DNA from: CBDDKU01 sp965230375
GTDB lineage: Bacteria; Bacteroidota; Bacteroidia; Flavobacteriales_D; Cryomorphaceae
DNA length: 64,000 bases
Direction of reading: 5' to 3'
Assembly: GCA_965230375.1 (NCBI GenBank)
Contig: CBDDKU010000028.1
Span: forward strand, 62,001 to 126,000
This document shows, one piece after another, positions 1-9,046 of this stretch. Position numbers and translations under genes: made by a program. The first letter of the stretch is position 1; each line of letters begins with the position of its first letter. The notes under the pieces are model-generated. The model did not search any database and was not told the DNA's origin. It saw nothing but the letters and a program-made list of their open reading frames with translations.

Positions 1-110
1 AGAACACTTCCTTCAATCACAACAACATCAGAGAAATCGCTTTCATCGTCGTCATTACAACCCCAGATAACAGCACAACTCAAACAAAGAAAAAGAGATA
101 ATTTCTTCAT
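1..110 (-). CDS. N-terminus of a lipoprotein (cut by window edge)
   Basis: The reverse strand opens with ATG at 110 and stays open to the window edge for 36 codons. It begins MKKLSLFLCLSCAVIWGC followed by a run of Asp/Glu. This is a type II signal peptide with a lipobox ending WGC and an acidic patch after the Cys, as is common in surface-sorted Bacteroidota lipoproteins. The rest of the protein is outside the window, so no function can be given. Confidence 0.6.
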   Translation of the reverse strand, partial: MKKLSLFLCLSCAVIWGCNDDDESDFSDVVVIEGSV

Positions 111-220
111 GGACTCTATGGATAGTGTTTACCGAATTTTCCGCAAGATAAAATAATTCTCATGATCCGTGTTAATCAGGTTTTAACGGATAATAAGAAT
201 GGTATCTTAATAATTTGAAA

Positions 221-922
221 TCAATGTTTTAAGTAGAAGTCTTTTGTCAAATTGATGTACTCAGGGCTGTATTGATGCCTTCCAAAGGCTTCGATAATGA
301 GTTCATCGACTTCTGCTTTGCCTTGTGTTTTTCTGCTCAGCTCAAACAGCACCCGATTGGCGGGCTTATTTGGTGTGGGTTTAATGTAGGTGCAGCGAGA
401 TATCGACATTTCACCCAGTTCTTTTGTCAGCGCTTCGAAAATGGATGTGGGATAGATTCCCGCCAGAATGCCTTCAGGTGTAAGGAACTTACCTGCATTC
501 AGAAAAGATCGGTAGTCAAAAGCGCCGGCATGGCGAGCCATATTTCTTCCTTCATCAGGTGCAGAGAGGTCGCCGTGAAAAAAAGGTGGGTTACTTACGA
601 TCAGGTCGTATTTCTTATTGAACGGCCACTTTGGCCACGAGCCTTCGATCAAATTGATTCGATCACTCCAACTCGACTTTGCAATATTCTGCTTAGCGTC
701 AATAAGGGCATCTTGATTCGGCTCAAGGGCATCAATTTCTGCTTGAGCACTTCGCTGAGCGAGCATCAGGGCGATTAGTCCGGTACCCGTGCCGATATCG
801 AGTGCATTTTCAACGCAATTGATAGATACCCAAGCTCCGAGCAAGACTCCGTCGGTGCCCACTTTCATTGGCGCATTTGACTGGCGAATGGAAAACTGCT
901 TAAATCGGAAATCGCGACTCAC
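221..922 (-). CDS. trmN6: tRNA1(Val) adenine(37)-N6-methyltransferase
   Basis: A 233-residue class I SAM-dependent methyltransferase of the YfiC/TrmN6 family, which methylates N6 of A37 in tRNA1(Val). The SAM-binding motif LDIGTGTGLIAL is at about residues 41-52 and the N6-adenine catalytic motif NPPFF at 111-115. The family N-terminal stretch (FRFKQFSIRQ...KVGTDGVLLGAW) is intact, supporting the start at 922. The start overlaps the rimM stop by 4 bp (ATGA), so the gene is probably translationally coupled in an rpsP-rimM-trmN6 operon. NPPF methyltransferases also include PrmC-type enzymes, but length and N-terminus favour TrmN6. Confidence 0.9.
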   Translation of the reverse strand: MSRDFRFKQFSIRQSNAPMKVGTDGVLLGAWVSINCVENALDIGTGTGLIALMLAQRSAQAEIDALEPNQDALIDAKQNIAKSSWSDRINLIEGSWPKWPFNKKYDLIVSNPPFFHGDLSAPDEGRNMARHAGAFDYRSFLNAGKFLTPEGILAGIYPTSIFEALTKELGEMSISRCTYIKPTPNKPANRVLFELSRKTQGKAEVDELIIEAFGRHQYSPEYINLTKDFYLKH

Positions 923-1452
923 GATCGGTTTACTTCAATCAGACCTTCAGGAAGATCGACGTGAATCCGTTTGGCTGCTTTATCCACTTTCACCAAAAAG
1001 GGTTTTGAGATTGGAATCAAAACTTCTTCTCCACCTTTCACCACTTGAATAAGGGGATTTCGAGAAAAGTCGAGCACACTGTCAACCTTTCCCAGTTCGC
1101 CAGCACTAGCATCTTCTACGGTCATCCCCACCAGGTCGTGAAGGTAATATTCATTTTCGGGCAGCTTTGGCAGATCGGTAAGTGGCAGGTAGAGCTCCTT
1201 ACCCGTGATGTTGCTTGCATCGTCCTTCGAATTCACCCCTTCAAACTTCATATGGGCAAAGCCTTTATCCTTTAGGTTGATACTCTCAAGGAAGAAAGGG
1301 GTTAAGATGCCGTTCATATCGACCAATACGCGGCCGAGTTTTTTATACTGGGTTGGGTTATCGACATCCAGAAAGCTGATTACCCCACCTTTAAAACCCT
1401 GAGCTTTGGAAACGTAGCCCAGGTAGTAGCATTCGCTTTTCGAAATGTTCAT
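919..1452 (-). CDS. rimM: 16S rRNA processing protein RimM
   Basis: A 177-residue protein that matches RimM, the factor binding uS19 and helping mature the 30S head. It has the N-terminal beta-barrel (YYLGYVSKAQGFKGGVISF, residues about 9-27) and the C-terminal PRC-barrel (LHDLVGMTVED...LGKVDSVLDF...LIQV...VLIPISKPFLVKVD). Length is normal for the family. It follows rpsP in the same direction and its stop overlaps the trmN6 start. The usual third partner trmD is replaced here by trmN6. Confidence 0.95.
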   Translation of the reverse strand: MNISKSECYYLGYVSKAQGFKGGVISFLDVDNPTQYKKLGRVLVDMNGILTPFFLESINLKDKGFAHMKFEGVNSKDDASNITGKELYLPLTDLPKLPENEYYLHDLVGMTVEDASAGELGKVDSVLDFSRNPLIQVVKGGEEVLIPISKPFLVKVDKAAKRIHVDLPEGLIEVNRS

Positions 1453-1471
1453 AGAGTGAGTGTATTAAAAA

Positions 1472-1507
1472 ACCCCTGACGAATCATCCGAAGATGGCGC
1501 CAGGGGT
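1472..1507 (-). terminator. hairpin between rpsP and rimM
   Basis: A 7-bp GC-rich stem (ACCCCTG 1472-1478 with CAGGGGT 1501-1507) sits in the 85-bp spacer after rpsP. A second 7-bp A/T stem (AATAAAG 1509-1515 with CTTTATT 1522-1528) lies just before it in transcript order. On the minus strand the GC stem is followed by ...TTTTTTAATACAC, so it could attenuate between rpsP and rimM. The loop is long, so confidence is limited. Confidence 0.35.
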
Positions 1508-1537
1508 CAATAAAGGGGATTCTTTATTAAGAGGAGA

Positions 1538-2350
1538 TTATTCTCCTTCTTTTTTCTCTTCTTTCGCTTCTTCTTCAGAAGCCGTAGCTTCAGCAGAGGT
1601 TTCAGCAGGAGCAGCTTCGGCTTTAGGCTCTTCTTTTGCTTCTTCTTTCGCTTCTTCAGCAGCTGGCGCTTCTTCTACTGGAGCAGCTTCTTCTTTAGAA
1701 GCCGTAGCTTCAGCAGAGGCTTCCGCTTTAGGCTCTTCCTTAGCTTCTTCTGCTTTCGGCTCTTCTACAGGAGCTTCTTCAGTAGCAGCTTCAGCCGCTG
1801 GTGCCTCTTCTTCAGTCGCCGTAGCTTCTTCAGACGCCGTAGCTTCAGCGGAGGTGTCAGCAGCTTCTTCAGCTGGAGCTTCTTCAACAAGCTCAGAGTT
1901 AGCAGCAGCGATTGCAGCAGCTCTTGTCTTGTTTACTTCAGCTTCAGCAGCAAGTCTATCTGCGCTTTCTTTCTCTTTTGCTTGAGCAATGTTCGAGATT
2001 TTTCCTTCAATCTTAGCTTGCTTTTCTTCAAGCCATGCGTTGAATCGCTTCTCAGCTTCTTCTTCGCTAAATGCTCCTTTTTGAACTCCTTTCAAAAGGT
2101 GGTTCTTGTAAAGAACACCTTTATAAGAAAGAATAGCTCGAGCTGTATCAGTTGGCTGTGCACCATTGCCCAACCATTTTACGGCACCGTCTACATCGAT
2201 TTCGATGGTAGCAGGATTCGTGTTTGGATTGTAAAATCCAAGACGCTCAATGTACTTTCCGTCACGCGGCGCGCGAGCGTCCGCCACTACAATGTGGAAG
2301 TAAGGTCTTCCTTTTTTACCGTGGCGCTGTAGTCTAATTTTTGCTGGCAT
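1538..2350 (-). CDS. rpsP: 30S ribosomal protein bS16 with long Ala/Glu-rich tail
   Basis: Residues 1 to about 85 are a normal bS16 (MPAKIRLQRHGKKGRPYFHI, then ADARAPRDGKYIERLG and NPNTNPATI). Residues about 90-150 are a charged helical extension. Residues about 154-270 are low-complexity Ala/Glu/Thr/Pro/Lys with the heptad SAEATAS three times, at about 167, 212 and 252. Most bS16 are near 80-90 residues; Bacteroidota often have a tail, but 270 is long. The tail is encoded by imperfect DNA repeats (GCCGTAGCTTCAGC near 1580, 1700 and 1836), so its length may vary between strains. First gene of the rpsP-rimM-trmN6 operon. Confidence 0.95.
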   Translation of the reverse strand: MPAKIRLQRHGKKGRPYFHIVVADARAPRDGKYIERLGFYNPNTNPATIEIDVDGAVKWLGNGAQPTDTARAILSYKGVLYKNHLLKGVQKGAFSEEEAEKRFNAWLEEKQAKIEGKISNIAQAKEKESADRLAAEAEVNKTRAAAIAAANSELVEEAPAEEAADTSAEATASEEATATEEEAPAAEAATEEAPVEEPKAEEAKEEPKAEASAEATASKEEAAPVEEAPAAEEAKEEAKEEPKAEAAPAETSAEATASEEEAKEEKKEGE

Positions 2351-2491
2351 ATTGCTTTATTAAATTTGGAGTACGAAACTCCGGTCGTTAATTTAGGGCT
2401 GCAAATATCGTCTTTTTTTCGATTTGGTGAAGGAAATCTCACGATTTTATTTCCATCGCGTGCAATACTGAATTCGCTCGCTTCCAGTTTG

Positions 2492-2521
2492 TTGAAAAAC
2501 GGCGATAAATGTATAATTTAG
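2492..2521 (+). promoter_or_regulatory. Bacteroidota-type promoter for the SUMF1 gene
   Basis: TTG at 2492-2494, a 19-nt spacer, then TAATTTAG at 2514-2521. The known Bacteroidota sigma-A pattern is TTG, 17-23 nt, TAnnTTTG; this differs from TAnnTTTG at one base. It lies 28 bp before the ATG at 2549. Confidence 0.35.
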
Positions 2522-2548
2522 GTTCGAAACCATTCTAATACCTGCATC

Positions 2549-3445
2549 ATGAAAATTTTATCGTCTCTCAGTGCGATCGCACTCGCATTCGTGCTACTCA
2601 CATCCTTTTCAAAAAAGGACTCTAATCCAGAAAAACTGCCAAAGCTAATCGATAAATCCTTTGCCTTTGTTCCAAACGGATCAGTAGAACTCGAAGGAAA
2701 TTCGGTTGATGTCAACGCACTTTTTATGAGTCGGTATGAAGTGACCAATCGGCAGTACGCTGAGTTTATCCAAGACTTGAAGAATGAAGGGAAAGCAGAT
2801 GCTCTCGAAGTAGCTATGCTTGATACGGCCGCATGGATCAATGGGAAAGGCTTTAATGCTCCCTACGCTGAACACTATCACAAACACCCTGCTTATGCCG
2901 AATACCCCGTGGTAAACGTCACAAAAGAAGGGGCTGAGCTCTATTGTGCATGGCTGGAGTCAAAGTTGAATGCTGACCAAGCTGATTCGGAATTTCAATA
3001 TGAAGTGCGACTACCGACACGAGCTGAGTGGGTACGTTCTGCTAATGCCGATTTGAAAAACTCACCTTACGCCTGGGGCGGACCCTATTTGCGAAATGCC
3101 AAAGGACTGGTGCTTTGCAACTACATGGCTATTGGCGATGCGAGTATTTCGTACAATGAAGAAAGTGGAGCTTATGAAGTAGTTGCAGGCCAGCCTTCAA
3201 TGGGCGTGGCGGGTTATTTGAACGATGCCGCCGACGTAACTTGTCCCGTTACGGGATATGCGCCAAGTAATTTCGGTCTTTATAATATGAATGGAAATGT
3301 GGCTGAGCTCACGTCGGATGGTCTGGCTTGTGGTGGAAGCTGGAAGTCACCTGGATACGATGTCCGAAATTTAAGTTACTTCGAAGCCGAAGGTGCCGCC
3401 CCAAATGTGGGCTTTCGACCTATGCTGACATTAGTGAAAAAATAA
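2549..3445 (+). CDS. SUMF1/FGE-sulfatase-fold protein
   Basis: A 298-residue exported protein with a hydrophobic N-terminus (MKILSSLSAIALAFVLLTSFS) and no lipobox Cys. From about residue 38 it follows the formylglycine-generating-enzyme fold: FVPNGSVELEGNSVDVNALFM, MSRYEVTNRQYAEF, PVVNVTKEGAELYCAW, VRLPTRAEWVRSA, and a C-terminal GFRPML. Bacteroidota use this fold both for true FGE and for non-enzymatic secreted proteins such as GldJ/GldK. I see no clear FGE Cys pair, so a structural or binding role is as likely as catalysis. The stop directly abuts the next ATG, implying co-transcription with the HD protein. Confidence 0.8.
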   Translation: MKILSSLSAIALAFVLLTSFSKKDSNPEKLPKLIDKSFAFVPNGSVELEGNSVDVNALFMSRYEVTNRQYAEFIQDLKNEGKADALEVAMLDTAAWINGKGFNAPYAEHYHKHPAYAEYPVVNVTKEGAELYCAWLESKLNADQADSEFQYEVRLPTRAEWVRSANADLKNSPYAWGGPYLRNAKGLVLCNYMAIGDASISYNEESGAYEVVAGQPSMGVAGYLNDAADVTCPVTGYAPSNFGLYNMNGNVAELTSDGLACGGSWKSPGYDVRNLSYFEAEGAAPNVGFRPMLTLVKK

Positions 3446-4111
3446 ATGACTGAAATTTCTGAACTGACTGATCTCATTCAAAGAGTAGAAGACCGCGTTC
3501 GATCTCATTTTGATGGTGAAGGCACAGGCCACGATTGGCACCATATCGACCGTGTGCGCAATGTGGCGCTGACCATTGCCAAGCAAGAAGGTGCCGACCT
3601 AGAGATTGTTGAGCTCGTGGCCTTACTCCACGATATAGCCGATCACAAGTTTCACAACAACGATTTGAGTGAAGGCCCACGACAAGCCAAGGCTATTATT
3701 CTGGAGTTTGGTGGGAATGAATCTACTGCCGAGAAAGTGGCAAAGCTCGTGGGGGAAATCAGCTTTAAAGGAGCCGGTGTCCCCACACCTGTGTCGTGCT
3801 TGGAAGCGGCATGTGTTCAAGACGCCGATCGAATGGATGCCATAGGGGCCATCGGGGTAGCAAGGGCATTCGCTTATGGCGGGAGCAAGAACCGCCCAAT
3901 CTATACGCCCGGAACAAAGCCCACCATGCACACCGACTTTAAATCTTTCGCCACGGATGAAGGTCACACCATTAATCACTTTTATGAGAAACTTCTTTTG
4001 CTCAAGGATCGGATGAATACCGTTTCTGGGAAGCGAATGGCAGAAGAAAGACATAAGTTCATGGAGGGGTTCTTGGCTCAATTTTACGGTGAATGGTCTG
4101 GCGATAAGTGA
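3446..4111 (+). CDS. HD-domain phosphohydrolase
   Basis: A 221-residue cytosolic HD-superfamily protein. The metal motif is HDWHHIDRV at about 29-37, ALLHDIADHKF (HD at 62-63) and a later QDADRMDAIGAIGVAR with the fourth Asp. This matches the YedJ/YpgQ type of small HD hydrolases, some of which act on nucleotides; the substrate here is unknown. The ATG follows the SUMF1 stop with no spacer. No REL/SpoT-type catalytic insert is present. Confidence 0.85.
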   Translation: MTEISELTDLIQRVEDRVRSHFDGEGTGHDWHHIDRVRNVALTIAKQEGADLEIVELVALLHDIADHKFHNNDLSEGPRQAKAIILEFGGNESTAEKVAKLVGEISFKGAGVPTPVSCLEAACVQDADRMDAIGAIGVARAFAYGGSKNRPIYTPGTKPTMHTDFKSFATDEGHTINHFYEKLLLLKDRMNTVSGKRMAEERHKFMEGFLAQFYGEWSGDK

Positions 4112-4217
4112 TCTAAAAACTTCCAAATTGGACTTATCAATTCTTATCAACATGGCTGGCTCAGTCCATCGAAATCGGTAGTTTTGTTAAGGCGTAAACA
4201 GCGCTTTTCACCTGCCT

Positions 4218-7200
4218 ATGTTTTTGATTTTTGATACGGAGACCACTGGTCTTCCCCGCGATTGGAACGCTCCCATAACTGACTCGGAAAACTGGCCCCG
4301 CGTCGTACAGCTCGCCTGGCAGTTGCACGATGAGAGTGGGAACTTGATTTCTGCTCAGAACATGATTGTAAAACCCGATGGGTTTACCATTCCATTCAAC
4401 GCGGCAAAAATCCACGGGATTTCTACCGAAAGAGCACTCGAAGAAGGATTGCCGCTCGAAGAAGTACTGGCAGCGTTTGAGAAAGACCGAGTCAAAGCAC
4501 GTTACGCAGTAGGGCACAATATCGGTTTTGATATCAATGTGGTGGCGGCTGAAAACCACCGACTCGGGCAGGCATATCCTGTGGCCGAGATGGATGAGCT
4601 CGACACCAAAGATCTCGGGACAGACTTCTGCGCCATTCCGGGTGGGCGCGGTGGAAAATTCAAGTGGCCAACGCTTACGGAGCTCCACGAAAAGCTATTT
4701 GGTGAAGCCTTCGCCGACGCTCACGACGCCGCCTACGACGTAGATGCAACAGCTCGATGTTTCTTCGGATTGCTGACGCGGTCGGTATTTCATGTAGAAG
4801 AAATTAAAGATCCCACAGCCGTTGTATACGAAGCGCCTGAGTTAGATGCAGCCAATTTTGCGAAGCCTATCGACTCGTTGAGTCCCGAAATAGATTTGGG
4901 AGAACCCGAAGGCGATATCGAAGCCGTTTCTGATCTCCCGTTTGCGCATCTCCACTGTCACACGCAGTATTCTATCCTGCAGGCTACTTCTACCGTAGGT
5001 GAGCTGGTGAGCAAAGCCAAAGAATTTGGAATGCCAGCCGTAGCTATGACCGATCACGGAAACATGATGGCGGCTTTTCACTTTGTGAGGGAAGCTCTGG
5101 CTCAGGATGTGACACCTATTTTGGGATGCGAGTTCAATCTTTGTCCTGACCTGACCGACAAGTCGAAGCAGAATAATGGGTACCAAACCTTGCTTATTGC
5201 CAAGAATAAGAAAGGGTATCACAATCTGGCAAAGCTCTCATCGATCAGCTTTACTGAAGGTTTCTACTACGTGCCAAGGATCGATAAGGAAGCCTTGGTG
5301 AAGCACAAGGGAGACATCATCGCGACAACAGGTGGGCTATGGGGAGAAGTTCCCTTCCTGATTTTGAATGTTGGAGAAACTCAAGCCGAAGAAGCTTTTC
5401 TGTGGTGGAAAGAGCAATTTGGAGACGACTTTTACGTGGAGCTCAACCGCCATGGAATCGAAGAGGAGCAGATTGTAAACGAGACGCTAATCAAGTTTGC
5501 CCAGAAACACAACGTGAAGTTCTTCGCGGGAAACAACACCTATTACACCGAGCAAAAGGACGCTCAGACCCACGATATTCTGCTATGTGTGCGCGACAGT
5601 GAGTCGGTGCACAAGCCAAAGAAATATATCGGAAAGCGCGGACGAGAATACCGATACGGCTTTCCAAACGACAATTTTTACTTCAAGTCGGCGGATGAGA
5701 TGAAGCAGCTCTTTGCTGATTACCCAGAAGCGATTGAAACAGTTGGAGAGATCATCTCGAAGATTGAGCGCTATGAATTGGCGCGGGATGTTCTCCTTCC
5801 AAAGTTTGAGATTCCCGAGCAGTTTATTCATACAGAAGATGACGAAGACGGGGGCAAACGCGGTGAGAACGCCTACTTACGCCACTTGACCTACGAAGGA
5901 GCAAAGCAGCGGTACGAAGAGATCACTCCTGAGATCAAGGAGCGATTGGATTTTGAGCTTCAGACCATTGCCAATACGGGTTATCCCGGTTACTTCCTGA
6001 TCGTACAAGACTTTTGCAATGTAGCTCGTGAACGTGGCGTGTCGGTAGGACCTGGTAGGGGTTCGGCGGCTGGATCGGCCGTAGCCTATTGCATCGGAAT
6101 CACAAACGTAGACCCGATCAGGTACGATCTCCTTTTTGAGCGTTTCCTAAATCCAGATCGTGTATCGCTTCCCGATATCGATATTGACTTTGATGACGAA
6201 GGACGCCAGAAGGTTATCGACTATGTAATCGATAAGTACGGAGCCAATCAGGTGGCGCAGATCATTACTTACGGTACCATGGCGGCGAAGTCGTCGGTGC
6301 GCGATGCCGGGCGGGTGATGGAGCTTCCGCTTTCAGATACCGACCGAATTGCCAAGCTCGTTCCGAATACCAAGCTCCAGAAGCTTTTCGGTATGGACGA
6401 CAAGGAAATGAAGGCGAAGTTTCGGGACAACGAGTACGCTGGTGCCTTGGAGTTGATCAAAGTGTCGGGTGGAACTGGGCTTGAAGCAGAAGTGGTCAAT
6501 CAGGCCAGAAACATTGAAGGCTCTGTTCGAAATACGGGAATTCACGCCTGTGGAGTGATCATTACTCCCGATGATATCACAAAATATGTACCCGTGGCCC
6601 TGGCCAAGGATAGCGATATGTGGTGTACGCAGTTTGACAACTCGGTGGTAGAAGATGCCGGGCTGCTCAAGATGGACTTCCTCGGTCTGAAAACGCTGAC
6701 CCTGATCAAGGACGCCATAGCCATTGTGAAAGAGCGCTACGGGACTGATATCAATCCAGATGAGATTCCGCTCGACGATTTAAAGACTTACGAACTCTTC
6801 CAACGCGGTGAAACGGTTGGAGTATTCCAATACGAATCACCCGGAATGCAGGCGCACATGAAGGATCTCAAGCCGACGACCTTCGACGACTTGATCGCCA
6901 TGAACGCGCTTTACCGTCCGGGGCCGATGGAATACATCCCGAGTTTTATTCGCCGAAAGCACGGAGAAGAAGAGATCACGTACGACCTTGAAGCTTCTGA
7001 AGAGTTCCTGAAGGAAACATACGGAATTACGGTTTACCAAGAGCAGGTTATGCTTCTGTCGCAGAAACTGGCTGGATTTACCAAGGGTGAAGCCGATGTG
7101 CTCCGTAAGGCGATGGGTAAGAAGAAAAAGGACGTACTCGATAAGATGAAGCCCAAATTCATCGAGCAGGCCAAGGAGAAAGGCCACGATGAAAAGATAT

Positions 7201-8489
7201 TGGAGAAGGTTTGGACCGACTGGGAGGCTTTTGCGAGTTATGCCTTCAACAAATCGCACTCTACCTGCTATGCCTGGGTAGCCTTCCAAACGGCTTACCT
7301 GAAAGCTAACTACCCACCGGCCTATATGGCTTCCGTGTTGAGCAACAACATGAACGACATCAAGCAGGTGACCTTCTTTATGGAAGAGTGCCGCCGGATG
7401 GGTACCGAAGTTTTGGGGCCGAGTGTGAACGAGTCCAATTTGAAATTTACCGTCAACGAGCAAGATCAGGTTCGATTTGGTTTGGGGGCGATTAAAGGAG
7501 TGGGTGAAAACGCCGTAAAGTCGATCGTTTTGGAACGCGAGACCAATGGTGAGTTTAAGGATGTATACGATTTTGTGGAGCGCACGGATAAGCGTCATGT
7601 CAACCGTCGCTGTTTGGAGAACCTGGCACTCGCCGGGGCTCTTGATTGCTTTCCTGAGCTTCATCGCTCGCAGTACTTTGCCGATGGCGGTGGGGGAGTA
7701 CCTTTCTCAGAAACCCTTGTGAAGTTTGGTGGAGCACTGCAAACATCAGCCGACGCACCACCCGACTTATTTGGTGGCGATGTAGCCATAGAAGTCCAAA
7801 AGCCGGTACCCCCCGTGGTGGAGCGGTGGACTAATATGGAGCGTTTGAGTAAGGAAAAGGAAGTTGTAGGAATTTACATCTCGGCGCACCCACTAGACGA
7901 CTTCCGATTGGAGATGGAACACTTCTCAAGAGGTGATCTTCGCTTGCTTAAGGATATGAACGCCATAGCCCATCACGAGCTATCCTTGCCGGGGATGGTG
8001 ACCAGTGCCGAGCACCGAATGACTAAAACGGGTAAGCCGTTCGGGTCCTTCGAGTTAGAAGACTTTTACGATGTAAATAAGTTCTTCCTTTTCGGAGAAG
8101 ACTATTTGAAGATGAAGCACTTTTTGGTGCCTGGATCATTCCTGTTTGTAAGAGGGAAGGTGGCACCGCGGAAGTGGTCGAAGACCAATGAAATGGAGTT
8201 TAAGATCACCACGATGGAATTGCTCGCCGACGTTCGCGAGAAATTGACCAAGAAAGTCATCCTTGAATTGCGACTTAAGAACGTCACAGACAATCTGGTA
8301 GTCCAAGTCGAAGAGATTTTATCGAAAAAGACCAAGGGAGCTACTTGTCCGGTGGAATTCAGGGTCTTAGACCCAGACCGAAAGTTGGCAATTCGCATGC
8401 CTTCCAGATCGCAGAAAATAGATTTATCAAATGAAACGATAGAGCAATTAGATAGCCTGCATGGGGTGAAGTACGCCTTTAAGAGCTAA
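4218..8489 (+). CDS. dnaE: DNA polymerase III alpha subunit with N-terminal DEDDh exonuclease
   Basis: A 1423-residue replicative polymerase. Residues 1 to about 190 are an epsilon-like 3'-5' exonuclease (FDTETTG with D6/E8, VGHNIGFD, and a DAHDAAYDVDATA exo III region). The PHP domain begins near 243 (HLHCHTQYSILQ). The polymerase core follows, with GPGRGSAAGS, PDIDIDFDDEGR near 651-662, and FNKSHSTCYAWVAFQTAYLKA. A C-terminal OB-fold region is near 1210-1300. Exonuclease-DnaE fusions are known in Bacteroidota; proofreading is then carried in cis. The start at 4218 keeps the whole exonuclease motif I. Confidence 0.95.
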   Translation: MFLIFDTETTGLPRDWNAPITDSENWPRVVQLAWQLHDESGNLISAQNMIVKPDGFTIPFNAAKIHGISTERALEEGLPLEEVLAAFEKDRVKARYAVGHNIGFDINVVAAENHRLGQAYPVAEMDELDTKDLGTDFCAIPGGRGGKFKWPTLTELHEKLFGEAFADAHDAAYDVDATARCFFGLLTRSVFHVEEIKDPTAVVYEAPELDAANFAKPIDSLSPEIDLGEPEGDIEAVSDLPFAHLHCHTQYSILQATSTVGELVSKAKEFGMPAVAMTDHGNMMAAFHFVREALAQDVTPILGCEFNLCPDLTDKSKQNNGYQTLLIAKNKKGYHNLAKLSSISFTEGFYYVPRIDKEALVKHKGDIIATTGGLWGEVPFLILNVGETQAEEAFLWWKEQFGDDFYVELNRHGIEEEQIVNETLIKFAQKHNVKFFAGNNTYYTEQKDAQTHDILLCVRDSESVHKPKKYIGKRGREYRYGFPNDNFYFKSADEMKQLFADYPEAIETVGEIISKIERYELARDVLLPKFEIPEQFIHTEDDEDGGKRGENAYLRHLTYEGAKQRYEEITPEIKERLDFELQTIANTGYPGYFLIVQDFCNVARERGVSVGPGRGSAAGSAVAYCIGITNVDPIRYDLLFERFLNPDRVSLPDIDIDFDDEGRQKVIDYVIDKYGANQVAQIITYGTMAAKSSVRDAGRVMELPLSDTDRIAKLVPNTKLQKLFGMDDKEMKAKFRDNEYAGALELIKVSGGTGLEAEVVNQARNIEGSVRNTGIHACGVIITPDDITKYVPVALAKDSDMWCTQFDNSVVEDAGLLKMDFLGLKTLTLIKDAIAIVKERYGTDINPDEIPLDDLKTYELFQRGETVGVFQYESPGMQAHMKDLKPTTFDDLIAMNALYRPGPMEYIPSFIRRKHGEEEITYDLEASEEFLKETYGITVYQEQVMLLSQKLAGFTKGEADVLRKAMGKKKKDVLDKMKPKFIEQAKEKGHDEKILEKVWTDWEAFASYAFNKSHSTCYAWVAFQTAYLKANYPPAYMASVLSNNMNDIKQVTFFMEECRRMGTEVLGPSVNESNLKFTVNEQDQVRFGLGAIKGVGENAVKSIVLERETNGEFKDVYDFVERTDKRHVNRRCLENLALAGALDCFPELHRSQYFADGGGGVPFSETLVKFGGALQTSADAPPDLFGGDVAIEVQKPVPPVVERWTNMERLSKEKEVVGIYISAHPLDDFRLEMEHFSRGDLRLLKDMNAIAHHELSLPGMVTSAEHRMTKTGKPFGSFELEDFYDVNKFFLFGEDYLKMKHFLVPGSFLFVRGKVAPRKWSKTNEMEFKITTMELLADVREKLTKKVILELRLKNVTDNLVVQVEEILSKKTKGATCPVEFRVLDPDRKLAIRMPSRSQKIDLSNETIEQLDSLHGVKYAFKS

Positions 8490-8585
8490 TTTTGCATTGC
8501 AATTTTAAGTGGAAAACTTCTGTAGCGGTACAGCGGTCGCGATGCTTGAAACCTTACTTTAGTCAAATAATTCAATAGAAAGAAA

Positions 8586-8903
8586 ATGGCATTAGAATTC
8601 ACAGAAGCAAACTTCGACGAATTGGCATTGAAATCAGACAAGCCAGTATTGGTAGATTTTTGGGCTGAATGGTGTGGACCATGTCGCATGGTTGGACCAG
8701 TTGTAGAAGAGATTGCAAGCGAGTATGACGGGAAAGCGATCATCGGAAAAGTAAACGTCGATGAGAACCCAAACATCTCAATGAAATACGGAATCCGTAA
8801 TATCCCAACAATCCTTTTCCTTAAGAACGGAGAAGTAGTTGACAAATCAGTAGGAGCAGTTCCTAAGAACGTGCTTACTGAAAAACTCGACGGACATATG
8901 TAG
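8586..8903 (+). CDS. trxA: Thioredoxin
   Basis: A 105-residue classic thioredoxin with the redox motif WCGPC at residues 29-33, preceded by VLVDFWAE, and the cis-Pro region IRNIPTILFLKNGE. No signal peptide, so it is cytosolic and a general disulfide reductant. It sits 96 bp downstream of dnaE and ends at a strong intrinsic terminator. A role tied to dnaE is not implied. Confidence 0.96.
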   Translation: MALEFTEANFDELALKSDKPVLVDFWAEWCGPCRMVGPVVEEIASEYDGKAIIGKVNVDENPNISMKYGIRNIPTILFLKNGEVVDKSVGAVPKNVLTEKLDGHM

Positions 8904-8934
8904 TCCTATTCGAGAGAAAAGAATTTAGATTAAG

Positions 8935-8965
8935 GCGCCCCGAAGGAATTCGGGGCGCTTTTTTT
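8935..8965 (+). terminator. Intrinsic terminator after trxA
   Basis: A perfect 10-bp stem (GCGCCCCGAA 8935-8944 with TTCGGGGCGC 8949-8958), loop GGAA, then seven T (8959-8965). Confidence 0.95.
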
Positions 8966-9046
8966 GTGTCAGACATGTTAAGAATTGAGTCTTTTCAATT
9001 CGGCGGACTTATGCCACTTTTTTACATTTAGTGGAAACAACTAAAC

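Noticed and set aside
272..778. A 168-codon plus-strand frame
   Set aside because: Lies antisense inside trmN6, with no recognisable protein features.
1494..1985. A 163-codon Ala/Ser-rich plus-strand frame
   Set aside because: It is the mirror of the repetitive Glu/Ala tail of rpsP (GAA/GCA codons read backwards), not a gene.
6837..7664. A 275-codon open frame on the minus strand inside dnaE
   Set aside because: It is antisense to a certain gene, has no domain, no ribosome-binding site or promoter, and arises from the codon bias of dnaE.
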